Assembly: GCA_949316495.1 (NCBI GenBank)
Contig: OX439005.1
Span: 29,286,217 to 29,350,216 of the forward strand
DNA length: 64,000 nt
Direction of reading: 5' to 3'
Source of the DNA: Amphiduros pacificus
Taxonomy: Eukaryota; Annelida; Polychaeta; Phyllodocida; Hesionidae
The notes beneath the pieces are model-generated. The model was not told where the DNA came from. It saw only the letters and a list, made by a program, of their open reading frames with translations, and searched no databases. A program made the translations under genes and the position numbers. Shown here one piece after another: positions 24,103 through 36,100 of the stretch; position 1 is the first letter of the stretch, and each line of letters starts with the position of its first letter.

Positions 24103-27100
24103 GTAAGTTCAAATACTAGTTTTCGTATAACAAGCTCATTCTATGTCTGGACAATATTCATTTAAAACCAATCTGTTCCATGTGCATGTTATGATGAGAT
24201 TGCGTATGAATGTTAGTATTCCAAAACAGTATACTTAATTTCAATTATTTTCTACATTGCTTTCGGGCCATCAGCGTCATAAATCTCAGTGTCAATGGAC
24301 ACCAATAATAAAACAAAATTAAGTATTATCTTGCTACGGGCCCTGTATTACAAGTTTGTAAATTACAGAATGTTTGAGGAGCGCAATGAGGTGAAGGTGA
24401 TGTTTGAACAATTCCGGACTGTGGATAAAGCCAATCTACATGATAACAGTTCCCTTGAGAACCATGCCCTCATTGTAAGTAGCAATAGATAATTGCCTTT
24501 ATTGTAAGTAGCATTACATGATTGTATCGACATAGTATTATTATATTGTGGTATCTCCAGTGCAAGATTTCATTATTTTGAGACAGAGTATTGCAAGTTT
24601 ATATATTAAATAAATAATGAATCACGTTGTACACTATGATATATATTTCATCAACTACAAGAGCTTTAAATCTACTATTGCGCCTAAAGCCCCCTCTGAT
24701 ATTCATTCCTATTTGATTCAGGTGATGAATGCTCTAGACGAGTCTATGGCTAATATGGATGACAAAGAATATCTGATCGACTTTTTACTGACAACAGGCA
24801 AAAGTCATCAAAGATTTGAAAACTTCTCTACAGATGTATTTTGGGTAGGTATGTTGCTCCATTTAAGAGCACATATTTTAGATGGTAGACATCAATAAGT
24901 AGAGTATATAACACTAAGTTCAATAAGTATAGTATATAAGATTTAAGGTGTGAAGTTGGGCATATAGAATACAAAGTTTATGGTGGGAAGTGTTGAGATA
25001 TCTTAACCTACACTTTACCTACACTATAATCACAGAAACGAGATTTTCTAAAGAGCTGCTTTATATGCTTGAAATTAATTTTTTCATTGTTTGTCTCACA
25101 CAACTGATATGAAGTAAAGCGTAAATATCTCTGTCATTTTAGGTCACGTGAGCACTTGTTTGGTTTTTAGCAATATGCACGTCAGTGTTTTTGGTAACAC
25201 TACAAAATATCAATACAGATGATCCATAGTCCATCGGAAACCAATACATTCAATATTTTGATTATTTACTAAGAAATATCAATTTCATAAAGTGAAGAAA
25301 ATAAAAGCTATGCATTACTTAAGGAAACAACGAGCGTGAAGTTCATTTGATATTTGATATTTGATATTTGACGTTTTTTTCAAAGTATGCCTCCAAGTAT
25401 ATATCTATACACACTTATAGGATATGGGTCAAAACAGGATATAAAAGGATATATACCCTGTCAAAAGCGGATATATCATTTTTATTCGCAATAAATCCAA
25501 TTTTTATAAATTTATAACTTAGAAATGTTTTTTAAATGATCTCAAAGACTTTTGATTGACTAATGGCGCCTTAGACATACTTGGTAGACATGTCTAGATT
25601 ACGTCTAGCCCCCTCAATATGAGAGCATAAATCTGAGTTCAATGGAATAGCCCTTTTTCCCTAGCAAAGTCAATATATTCGACCTACTGACTGGTATGAG
25701 GTTGGGGAGGGGGGGAGAGTACTAAAAGGACTTTTGATTGACTAATGGGGCCTTAGACATACTTGGTAGACATGTCTAGATTACGTCTAGCCCCCTCAAT
25801 ATGAGAGCATAAATCTGAGTTCAATGGAATAGCCCTTTTCCCCTGACAAAGTCAATATATTCGACCTACTGACTGGTATGAGGTTGGGGAGGAGGGATGG
25901 AGAGTACTAAAAGGACTTTTGATTGACTAATGGGGCCTTAGACATACTTGGTAGACATGTCTAGATTATGTCTAGCCCCCTCAATATGAGAGCATAAATC
26001 TCAGTTCAATGGAATAGCCCTTTTCCCCTGACAAAGTCAATATATTCGACCTACTGACTGGTATGAGGTTGGGGAGGAGGGATGGAGAGTACTAAAAGGA
26101 CTTTTGATTGACTAATGGGGCCTTAGACATACTTGGTAGACATGTCTAGATTACGTCTAGCCCCCTCAATATGAGAGCATAAATCTGAGTTCAATGGAAT
26201 AGCCCTTTTCCCCTGGCAAAGTCAATATATTCGACCTACTGACTGGTATGAGGTTGGGGAGGGGGGAGAGTACTAAAAGGACTTTTGATTGACTAATGGG
26301 GCCTTAGACATACTTGGTAGACATGTCTAGATTACGTCTAGCCCCCTCAATATGAGAGCATAAATCTGAGTTCAATGGAATAGCCCTTTTTCCCTAGCAA
26401 AGTCAATATATTCGACCTACTGACTGGTATGAGGTTGGGGAGGGGGGAGAGTACTAAAAGGACTTTTGATTGACTAATGGGGCCTTAGACATACTTGGTA
26501 GACATGTCTAGATTACGTCTAGCCCCCTCAATATGAGAGCATAAATCTGAGTTCAATGGAATAGCCCTTTTTCCCTGGCAAAGTCAATATATTCGACCTA
26601 CTGACTGGTATGAGGTTGGGGAGGGGGGGAGAGTACTAAAAGGACTTTTGATTGACTAATGGGGCCTTAGACATACTTGGTAGACATGTCTAGATTACGT
26701 CTAGCCCCCTCAATATGAGAGCATAAATCTGAGTTCAATGGAATAGCCCTTTTTCCCTGGCAAAGTCAATATATTCGACCTACTGACTGGTATGAGGTTG
26801 GGGAGGGGGGGAGAGTACTAAAAGGACTTTTGATTGACTAATGGGGCCTTAGACATACTTGGTAGACATGTCTAGATTACGTCTAGCCCCCTCAATATGA
26901 GAGCATAAATCTGAGTTCAATGGAATAGCCCTTTTTCCCTGGCAAAGTCAATATATTCGACCTACTGACTGGTATGAGGTTGGGGAGGGGGGGAGAGTAC
27001 TAAAAGGACTTTTGATTGACTAATGGGGCCTTAGACATACTTGGTAGACATGTCTAGATTATGTCTAGCCCCCTCAATATGAGAGCATAAATCTGAGTTC

Positions 27101-30100
27101 AATGGAATAGCCCTTTTTCCCTGGCAAAGTCAACATATTCGACCTACTGACTGGTATGAGGTTGGGGAGGGGGAGGAGAGTACTAAAAGGACTTTTGATT
27201 GACTAATGGGGCCTTAGACATACTTGGTAGACATGTCTAGATTATGTCTAGCCCCCTCAATATGAGAGCATAAATCTGAGTTCAATGGAATAGCCCTTTT
27301 CCCCTGACAAAGTCAATATATTCGACCTACTGACTGGTATGAGGTTGGGGAGGAGGGATGGAGAGTACTAAAAGGACTTTTGATTGACTAATGGGGCCTT
27401 AGACATACTTGGTAGACATGTCTAGATTACGTCTAGCCCCCTCAATATGAGAGCATAAATCTGAGTTCAATGGAATAGCCCTTTTTCCCTGGCAAAGTCA
27501 ATATATTCGACCTACTGACTGGTATGAGGTTGGGGAGGGGGGGAGAGTACTAAAAGGACTTTTGATTGACTAATGGGGCCTTAGACATACTTGGTAGACA
27601 TGTCTAGATTATGTCTAGCCCCCTCAATATGAGAGCATAAATCTGAGTTCAATGGAATAGCCCTTTTCCCCTGACAAAGTCAATATATTCGACCTACTGA
27701 CTGGTATGAGGTTGGGGAGGAGGGATGGAGAGTACTAAAAGGACTTTTGATTGACTAATGGGGCCTTAGACATACTTGGTAGACATGTCTAGATTACGTC
27801 TAGCCCCCTCAATATGAGAGCATAAATCTGAGTTCAATGGAATAGCCCTTTTCCCCTGGCAAAGTCAATATATTCGACCTACTGACTGGTATGAGGTTGG
27901 GGAGGGGGGGAGAGTACTAAAAGGACTTTTGATTGACTAATGGGGCCTTAGACATACTTGGTAGACATGTCTAGATTACGTCTAGCCCCCTCAATATGAG
28001 AGCATAAATCTGAGTTCAATGGAATAGCCCTTTTTCCCTAGCAAAGTCAATATATTCGACCTACTGACTGGTATGAGGTTGGGGAGGGGGGGAGAGTACT
28101 AAAAGGACTTTTGATTGACTAATGGGGCCTTAGACATACTTGGTAGACATGTCTAGATTACGTCTAGCCCCCTCAATATGAGAGCATAAATCTGAGTTCA
28201 ATGGAATAGCCCTTTTCCCCTGGCAAAGTCAATATATTCGACCTACTGACTGGTATGAGGTTGGGGAGGGGGGAGAGTACTAAAAGGACTTTTGATTGAC
28301 TAATGGGGCCTTAGACATACTTGGTAGACATGTTTAGATTACGTCTAGCCCCCTCAATATGAGAGCATAAATCTGAGTTCAATGGAATAGCCCTTTTTCC
28401 CTGGCAAAGTCAATATATTCGACCTACTGACTGGTATGAGGTTGAGGAGGGGGGGAGAGTACTAAAAGGACTTTTGATTGACTAATGGGGCCTTAGACAT
28501 ACTTGGTAGACATGTCTAGATTACGTCTAGCCCCCTCAATATGAGAGCATAAATCTGAGTTCAATGGAATAGCCCTTTTTCCCTAGCAAAGTCAATATAT
28601 TCGACCTACTGACTGGTATGAGGTTGGGGAGGGGGGGAGAGTACTAAAAAGACTTTTGATTGACTAATGGGGCCTTAGACATACTTGGTAGACATGTCTA
28701 GATTACGTCTAGCCCCCTCAATATGAGAGCATAAATCTGAGTTCAATGGAATAGCCCTTTTTCCCTGGCAAAGTCAACATATTCGACCTACTGACTGGTA
28801 TGAGGTTGGGGAGGGGGAGGAGAGTACTAAAAGGACTTTTGATTGACTAATGGGGCCTTAGACATACTTGGTAGACATGTCTAGATTATGTCTAGCCCCC
28901 TCAATATGAGAGCATAAATCTGAGTTCAATGGAATAGCCCTTTTCCCCTGACAAAGTCAATATATTCGACCTACTGACTGGTATGAGGTTGGGGAGGAGG
29001 GATGGAGAGTACTAAAAGGACTTTTGATTGACTAATGGGGCCTTAGACATACTTGGTAGACATGTCTAGATTACGTCTAGCCCCCTCAATATGAGAGCAT
29101 AAATCTGAGTTCAATGGAATAGCCCTTTTCCCCTGGCAAAGTCAATATATTCGACCTACTGACTGGTATGAGGTTGGGGAGGGGGGGAGAGTACTAAAAG
29201 GACTTTTGATTGACTAATGGGGCCTTAGACATACTTGGTAGACATGTCTAGATTACGTCTAGCCCCCTCAATATGAGAGCATAAATCTGAGTTCAATGGA
29301 ATAGCCCTTTTTCCCTAGCAAAGTCAATATATTCGACCTACTGACTGGTATGAGGTTGGGGAGGGGGGGAGAGTACTAAAAGGACTTTTGATTGACTAAT
29401 GGGGCCTTAGACATACTTGGTAGACATGTCTAGATTACGTCTAGCCCCCTCAATATGAGAGCATAAATCTGAGTTCAATGGAATAGCCCTTTTCCCCTGG
29501 CAAAGTCAATATATTCGACCTACTGACTGGTATGAGGTTGGGGAGGGGGGGAGAGTACTAAAAGGACTTTTGATTGACTAATGGGGCCTTAGACATACTT
29601 GGTAGACATGTTTAGATTACGTCTAGCCCCCTCAATATGAGAGCATAAATCTGAGTTCAATGGAATAGCCCTTTTTCCCTGGCAAAGTCAATATATTCGA
29701 CCTACTGACTGGTATGAGGTTGAGGAGGGGGGGAGAGTACTAAAAGGACTTTTGATTGACTAATGGGGCCTTAGACATACTTGGTAGACATGTCTAGATT
29801 ACGTCTAGCCCCCTCAATATGAGAGCATAAATCTGAGTTCAATGGAATAGCCCTTTTTCCCTAGCAAAGTCAATATATTCGACCTACTGACTGGTATGAG
29901 GTTGGGGAGGGGGGGAGAGTACTAAAAAGACTTTTGATTGACTAATGGGGCCTTAGACATACTTGGTAGACATGTCTAGATTACGTCTAGCCCCCTCAAT
30001 ATGAGAGCATAAATCTGAGTTCAATGGAATAGCCCTTTTTCCCTGGCAAAGTCAATATATTCGACCTACTGACTGGTATGAGGTTAGGGAGGGGGGGAGA

Positions 30101-33100
30101 GTACTAAAAGGACTTTTGATTGACTAATGGGACCTTAGACATACTTGGTAGACATGTCTAGATTACGTCTAGCCCTCTCAATATGAGAGCATAAATCTGA
30201 GTTCAATGGAATAGCCCTTTTTCCCTAGCAAAGTCAATATATTCGACCTACTGACTGGTATGAGGTTGGGGAGGGGGGGAGAGTACTAAAAGGACTTTTG
30301 ATTGACTAATGGGGCCTTAGACATACTTGGTAGACATGTCTAGATTACGTCTAGCCCCCTCAATATGAGAGCATAAATCTGAGTTCAATGGAATAGCCCT
30401 TTTTCCCTAGCAAAGTCAATATATTCGACCTACTGACTGGTATGAGGTTGGGGAGGGGGGGAGAGTACTAAAAGGACTTTTGATTGACTAATGGGGCCTT
30501 AGACATACTTGGTAGACATGTCTAGATTACGTCTAGCCCCCTCAATATGAGAGCATAAATCTGAGTTCAATGGAATAGCCCTTTTCCCCTGGCAAAGTCA
30601 ATATATTCGACCTACTGACTGGTATGAGGTTGGGGAGGGGGGGAGAGTACTAAAAGGACTTTTGATTGACTAATGGGGCCTTAGACATACTTGGTAGACA
30701 TGTCTAGATTACGTCTAGCCCCCTCAATATGAGAGCATAAATCTGAGTTCAATGGAATAGCCCTTTTTCCCTGGCAAAGTCAATATATTCGACCTACTGA
30801 CTGGTATGAGGTTGGGGAGGGGGGGAGAGTACTAAAAGGACTTTTGATTGACTAATGGGGCCTTAGACATACTTGGTAGACATGTCTAGATTACGTCTAG
30901 CCCCCTCAATATGAGAGCATAAATCTGAGTTCAATGGAATAGCCCTTTTTCCCTGGCAAAGTCAATATATTCGACCTACTGACTGGTATGAGGTTGGGGA
31001 GGGGGGGGAGAGTACTAAAAGGACTTTTGATTGACTAATGGGGCCTTAGACATACTTGGTAGACATGTCTAGATTACGTCTAGCCCCCTCAATATGAGAG
31101 CATAAATCTGAGTTCAATGGAATAGCCCTTTTCCCCTGACAAAGTCAATATATTCGACCTACTGACTGGTATGAGGTTGGGGAGGGGGGGAGAGTACTAA
31201 AAGGACTTTTGATTGACTAATGGGGCCTTAGACATACTTGGTAGACATGTCTAGATTACGTCTAGCCCCCTCAATATGAGAGCATAAATCTGAGTTCAAT
31301 GGAATAGCCCTTTTTCCCTAGCAAAGTCAATATATTCGACCTACTGACTGGTATGAGGTTGGGGAGGAGGGATGGAGAGTACTAAAAGGACTTTTGATTG
31401 ACTAATGGGGCCTTAGACATACTTGGTAGACATGTCTAGATTACGTCTAGCCCCCTCAATATGAGAGCATAAATCTGAGTTCAATGGAATAGCCCTTTTT
31501 CCCTAGCAAAGTCAATATATTCGACCTACTGACTGGTATGAGGTTGGGGAGGGGGGGAGAGTACTAAAAGGACTTTTGATTGACTAATGGGGCCTTAGAC
31601 ATACTTGGTAGACATGTCTAGATTACGTCTAGCCCCCTCAATATGAGAGCATAAATCTTAGTTCAATGGAATAGCCCTTTTCCCTGGCAAAGTCAATATA
31701 TTCGACCTACTGACTGGTATGAGGTTGGGGAGGGGGGAGAGTACTAAAAGGACTTTTGATTGACTAATGGGGCCTTAGACATACTTGGTAGACATGTTTA
31801 GATTACGTCTAGCCCCCTCAATATGAGAGCATAAATCTGAGTTCAATGGAATAGCCCTTTTTCCCTGGCAAAGTCAATATATTCGACCTACTGACTGGTA
31901 TGAGGTTGAGGAGGGGGGGAGAGTACTAAAAGGACTTTTGATTGACTAATGGGGCCTTAGACATACTTGGTAGACATGTCTAGATTACGTCTAGCCCCCT
32001 CAATATGAGAGCATAAATCTGAGTTCAATGGAATAGCCCTTTTTCCCTAGCAAAGTCAATATATTCGACCTACTGACTGGTATGAGGTTGGGGAGGGGGG
32101 GAGAGTACTAAAAAGACTTTTGATTGACTAATGGGGCCTTAGACATACTTGGTAGACATGTCTAGATTACGTCTAGCCCCCTCAATATGAGAGCATAAAT
32201 CTGAGTTCAATGGAATAGCCCTTTTTCCCTGGCAAAGTCAATATATTCGACCTACTGACTGGTATGAGGTTGGGGAGGGGGGGAGAGTACTAAAAGGACT
32301 TTTGATTGACTAATGGGGCCTTAGACATACTTGGTAGACATGTCTAGATTACGTCTAGCCCCCTCAATATGAGAGCATAAATCTGAGTTCAATGGAATAG
32401 CCCTTTTTCCCTGGCAAAGTCAATATATTCGACCTACTGACTGGTATGAGGTTGGGGAGGGGGGGAGAGTACTAAAAGGACTTTTGATTGACTAATGGGG
32501 CCTTAGACATACTTGGTAGACATGTCTAGATTACGTCTAGCCCCCTCAATATGAGAGCATAAATCTGAGTTCAATGGAATAGCCCTTTTCCCTGACAAAG
32601 TCAATATATTCGACCTACTGACTGGTATGAGGTTGGGGAGGGGGGGAGAGTACTAAAAGGACTTTTGATTGACTAATGGGGCCTTAGACATACTTGGTAG
32701 ACATGTCTAGATTACGTCTAGCCCCCTCAATATGAGAGCATAAATCTGAGTTCAATGGAATAGCCCTTTTTCCCTAGCAAAGTCAATATATTCGACCTAC
32801 TGACTGGTATGAGGTTGGGGAGGGGGGGAGAGTACTAAAAGGACTTTTGATTGACTAATGGGGCCTTAGACATACTTGGTAGACATGTCTAGATTACGTC
32901 TAGCCCCCTCAATATGAGAGCATAAATCTGAGTTCAATGGAATAGCCCTTTTTCCCTGGCAAAGTCAATATATTCGACCTACTGACTGGTATGAGGTTGG
33001 GGAGGGGGGGAGAGTACTAAAAGGACTTTTGATTGACTAATGGGGCCTTAGACATACTTGGTAGACATGTCTAGATTACGTCTAGCCCCCCTCAATATGA

Positions 33101-36100
33101 GAGCATAAATCTGAGTTCAATGGAATAGCCCTTTTTCCCTAGCAAAGTCAATATATTCGACCTACTGACTGGTATGAGGTTGGGGAGGGGGGGGAGAGTA
33201 CTAAAAGGACTTTTGATTGACTAATGGGGCCTTAGACATACTTGGTAGACATGTCTAGATTACGTCTAGCCCCCTCAATATGAGAGCATAAATCTGAGTT
33301 CAATGGAATAGCCCTTTTTCCCTGGCAAAGTCAATATATTCGACCTACTGACTGGTATGAGGTTGGGGAGGGGGGGAGAGTACTAAAAGGACTTTTGATT
33401 GACTAATGGGGCCTTAGACATACTTGGTAGACATGTCTAGATTACGTCTAGCCCTCTCAATATGAGAGCATAAATCTGAGTTCAATGGAATAGCCCTTTT
33501 TCCCTAGCAAAGTCAATATATTCGACCTACTGACTGGTATGAGGTTGGGGAGGGGGGGAGAGTACTAAAAGGACTTTTGATTGACTAATGGGGCCTTAGA
33601 CATACTTGGTAGACATGTCTAGATTACGTCTAGCCCCCTCAATATGAGAGCATAAATCTGAGTTCAATGGAATAGCCCTTTTTCCCTAGCAAAGTCAATA
33701 TATTCGACCTACTGACTGGTATGAGGTTGGGGAGGGGGGGAGAGTACTAAAAGGACTTTTGATTGACTAATGGGGCCTTAGACATACTTGGTAGACATGT
33801 CTAGATTACGTCTAGCCCCCTCAATATGAGAGCCTAAATCTGAGTTCAATGGAATAGCCCTTTTCCCCTGGCAAAGTCAATATATTCGACCTACTGACTG
33901 GTATGAGGTTGGGGAGGGGGGGAGAGTACTAAAAGGACTTTTGATTGACTAATGGGGCCTTAGACATACTTGGTAGACATGTCTAGATTACGTCTAGCCC
34001 CCTCAATATGAGAGCATAAATCTGAGTTCAATGGAATAGCCCTTTTTCCCTGGCAAAGTCAATATATTCGACCTACTGACTGGTATGAGGTTGGGGAGGG
34101 GGGGAGAGTACTAAAAGGACTTTTGATTGACTAATGGGGCCTTAGACATACTTGGTAGACATGTCTAGATTACGTCTAGCCCCCTCAATATGAGAGCATA
34201 AATCTGAGTTCAATGGAATAGCCCTTTTTCCCTGGCAAAGTCAATATATTCGACCTACTGACTGGTATGAGGTTGGGGAGGGGGGGGAGAGTACTAAAAG
34301 GACTTTTGATTGACTAATGGGGCCTTAGACATACTTGGTAGACATGTCTAGATTATGTCTAGCCCCCTCAATATGAGAGCATAAATCTGAGTTCAATGGA
34401 ATAGCCCTTTTCCCCTGACAAAGTCAATATATTCGACCTACTGACTGGTATGAGGTTGGGGAGGAGGGATGGAGAGTACTAAAAGGACTTTTGATTGACT
34501 AATGGGGCCTTAGACATACTTGGTAGACATGTCTAGATTACGTCTAGCCCCCTCAATATGAGAGCATAAATCTGAGTTCAATGGAATAGCCCTTTTCCCC
34601 TGGCAAAGTCAATATATTCGACCTACTGACTGGTATGAGGTTGGGGAGGGGGGGAGAGTACTAAAAGGACTTTTGATTGACTAATGGGGCCTTAGACATA
34701 CTTGGTAGACATGTCTAGATTATGTCTAGCCCCCTCAATATGAGAGCATAAATCTGAGTTCAATGGAATAGCCCTTTTCCCCTGGCAAAGTCAATATATT
34801 CGACCTACTGACTGGTATGAGGTTGGGGAGGGGGGAGAGTACTAAAAGGACTTTTGATTGACTAATGGGGCCTTAGACATACTTGGTAGACATGTCTAGA
34901 ATCTGTCTAGCCCCCTCAATATGAGAGCATAAATCTGAGTTCAATGGAATAGCCCTTTTTTCCTGACAGAGTCAATATATTCGACCTACTGACTGGAATG
35001 AGGTGGGAGGAGTACTAAAAAGACTTTTGATTGATTAATGGGGCCTTACACATACTTGGTAGACATGTCTAGATTATGTCTAGCCCCCTCAATATGAGAG
35101 CATAAATCTGAGTTCAATGGAGTAGCCCTTTTCCCACGACAAAGTCAGTATATTCGACAAACTGACTGGTATGAGGTGGGGGGAGTACTAAAAAGACTTT
35201 TGATTGACTAAGAGGGCCTTAGACATACTTGGTAGACATGTCTAGATTATGTCTAGCCCCCTTTATTTGAGAGCATAAATCTGAGTTCAATGGAGTAGCC
35301 CTTTCCCACGGCAAAGTCAGTATATTCGACCAACTGACTGGTATGAGGTTGGGGGAGTACTAAAAAGACTTTTGATTAACTAATAGGGCCTTAAACATAC
35401 TTGGTAGACATGTCTAGAATCTGTCTAGCCCCCTCAATATGAGAGCATAAATCTGAGTTCAATGGAATGGCCCTTTTTCCCTGACAGACTCAATATAATC
35501 TACCTTTTGACTGGTATGAGGTTAGGGAGGGGGGAAGAGTATAAAGACTTTTGATTGACTAATGGACCCTCAAACATACTTGGTAGACAAGTCTAGATTA
35601 TGTCTAGCCCCCTCAATATGAGAGCATAAATCTGAGTTCAATGGAATAGCCCTTTTCCCCTGACAAAGTCAGTTTGCATTAAACACCTTCCATGTGAGAG
35701 GTAGTATTTTTAAGTCAATTCTGCAGGTAACAGGGAGCCAGTGAAGATTCCTTAGAGTCTCAGATATATGATCATACTTCCTTTTCATACTGACCAGTCC
35801 TGCAGCAGTATGTTGAAGAATTTGTAGTTTCTTAATCTCAACCTTTGGGAGACCCATTAAGAACCCATTTCCATAGTCTACGGTTGAAGTAACAAGTGAG
35901 TGAACCAGTACTTCAGCAGTTTAAGTATCCAGACAATTTCTTATGGAAGCAATATTCCTGATATGGTAGTAACCTTTCCTGAGTGTTTCCTTGATGTCGG
36001 CTTTCATGTCAAGTATTAAGTCGAGAAATACTCCGAGATTCTTAACTTTACATACTGGCTCAATATCAGTAAGACCTATCCTTACCTTGTTGAAGGTTTC

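Noticed and set aside
24289-24898. Starts of globin exons 2 and 3 at upstream ATG codons
   Set aside because: Those ATGs lie in introns; the AG acceptors at 24368 and 24721 restore the conserved globin sequence and phase.
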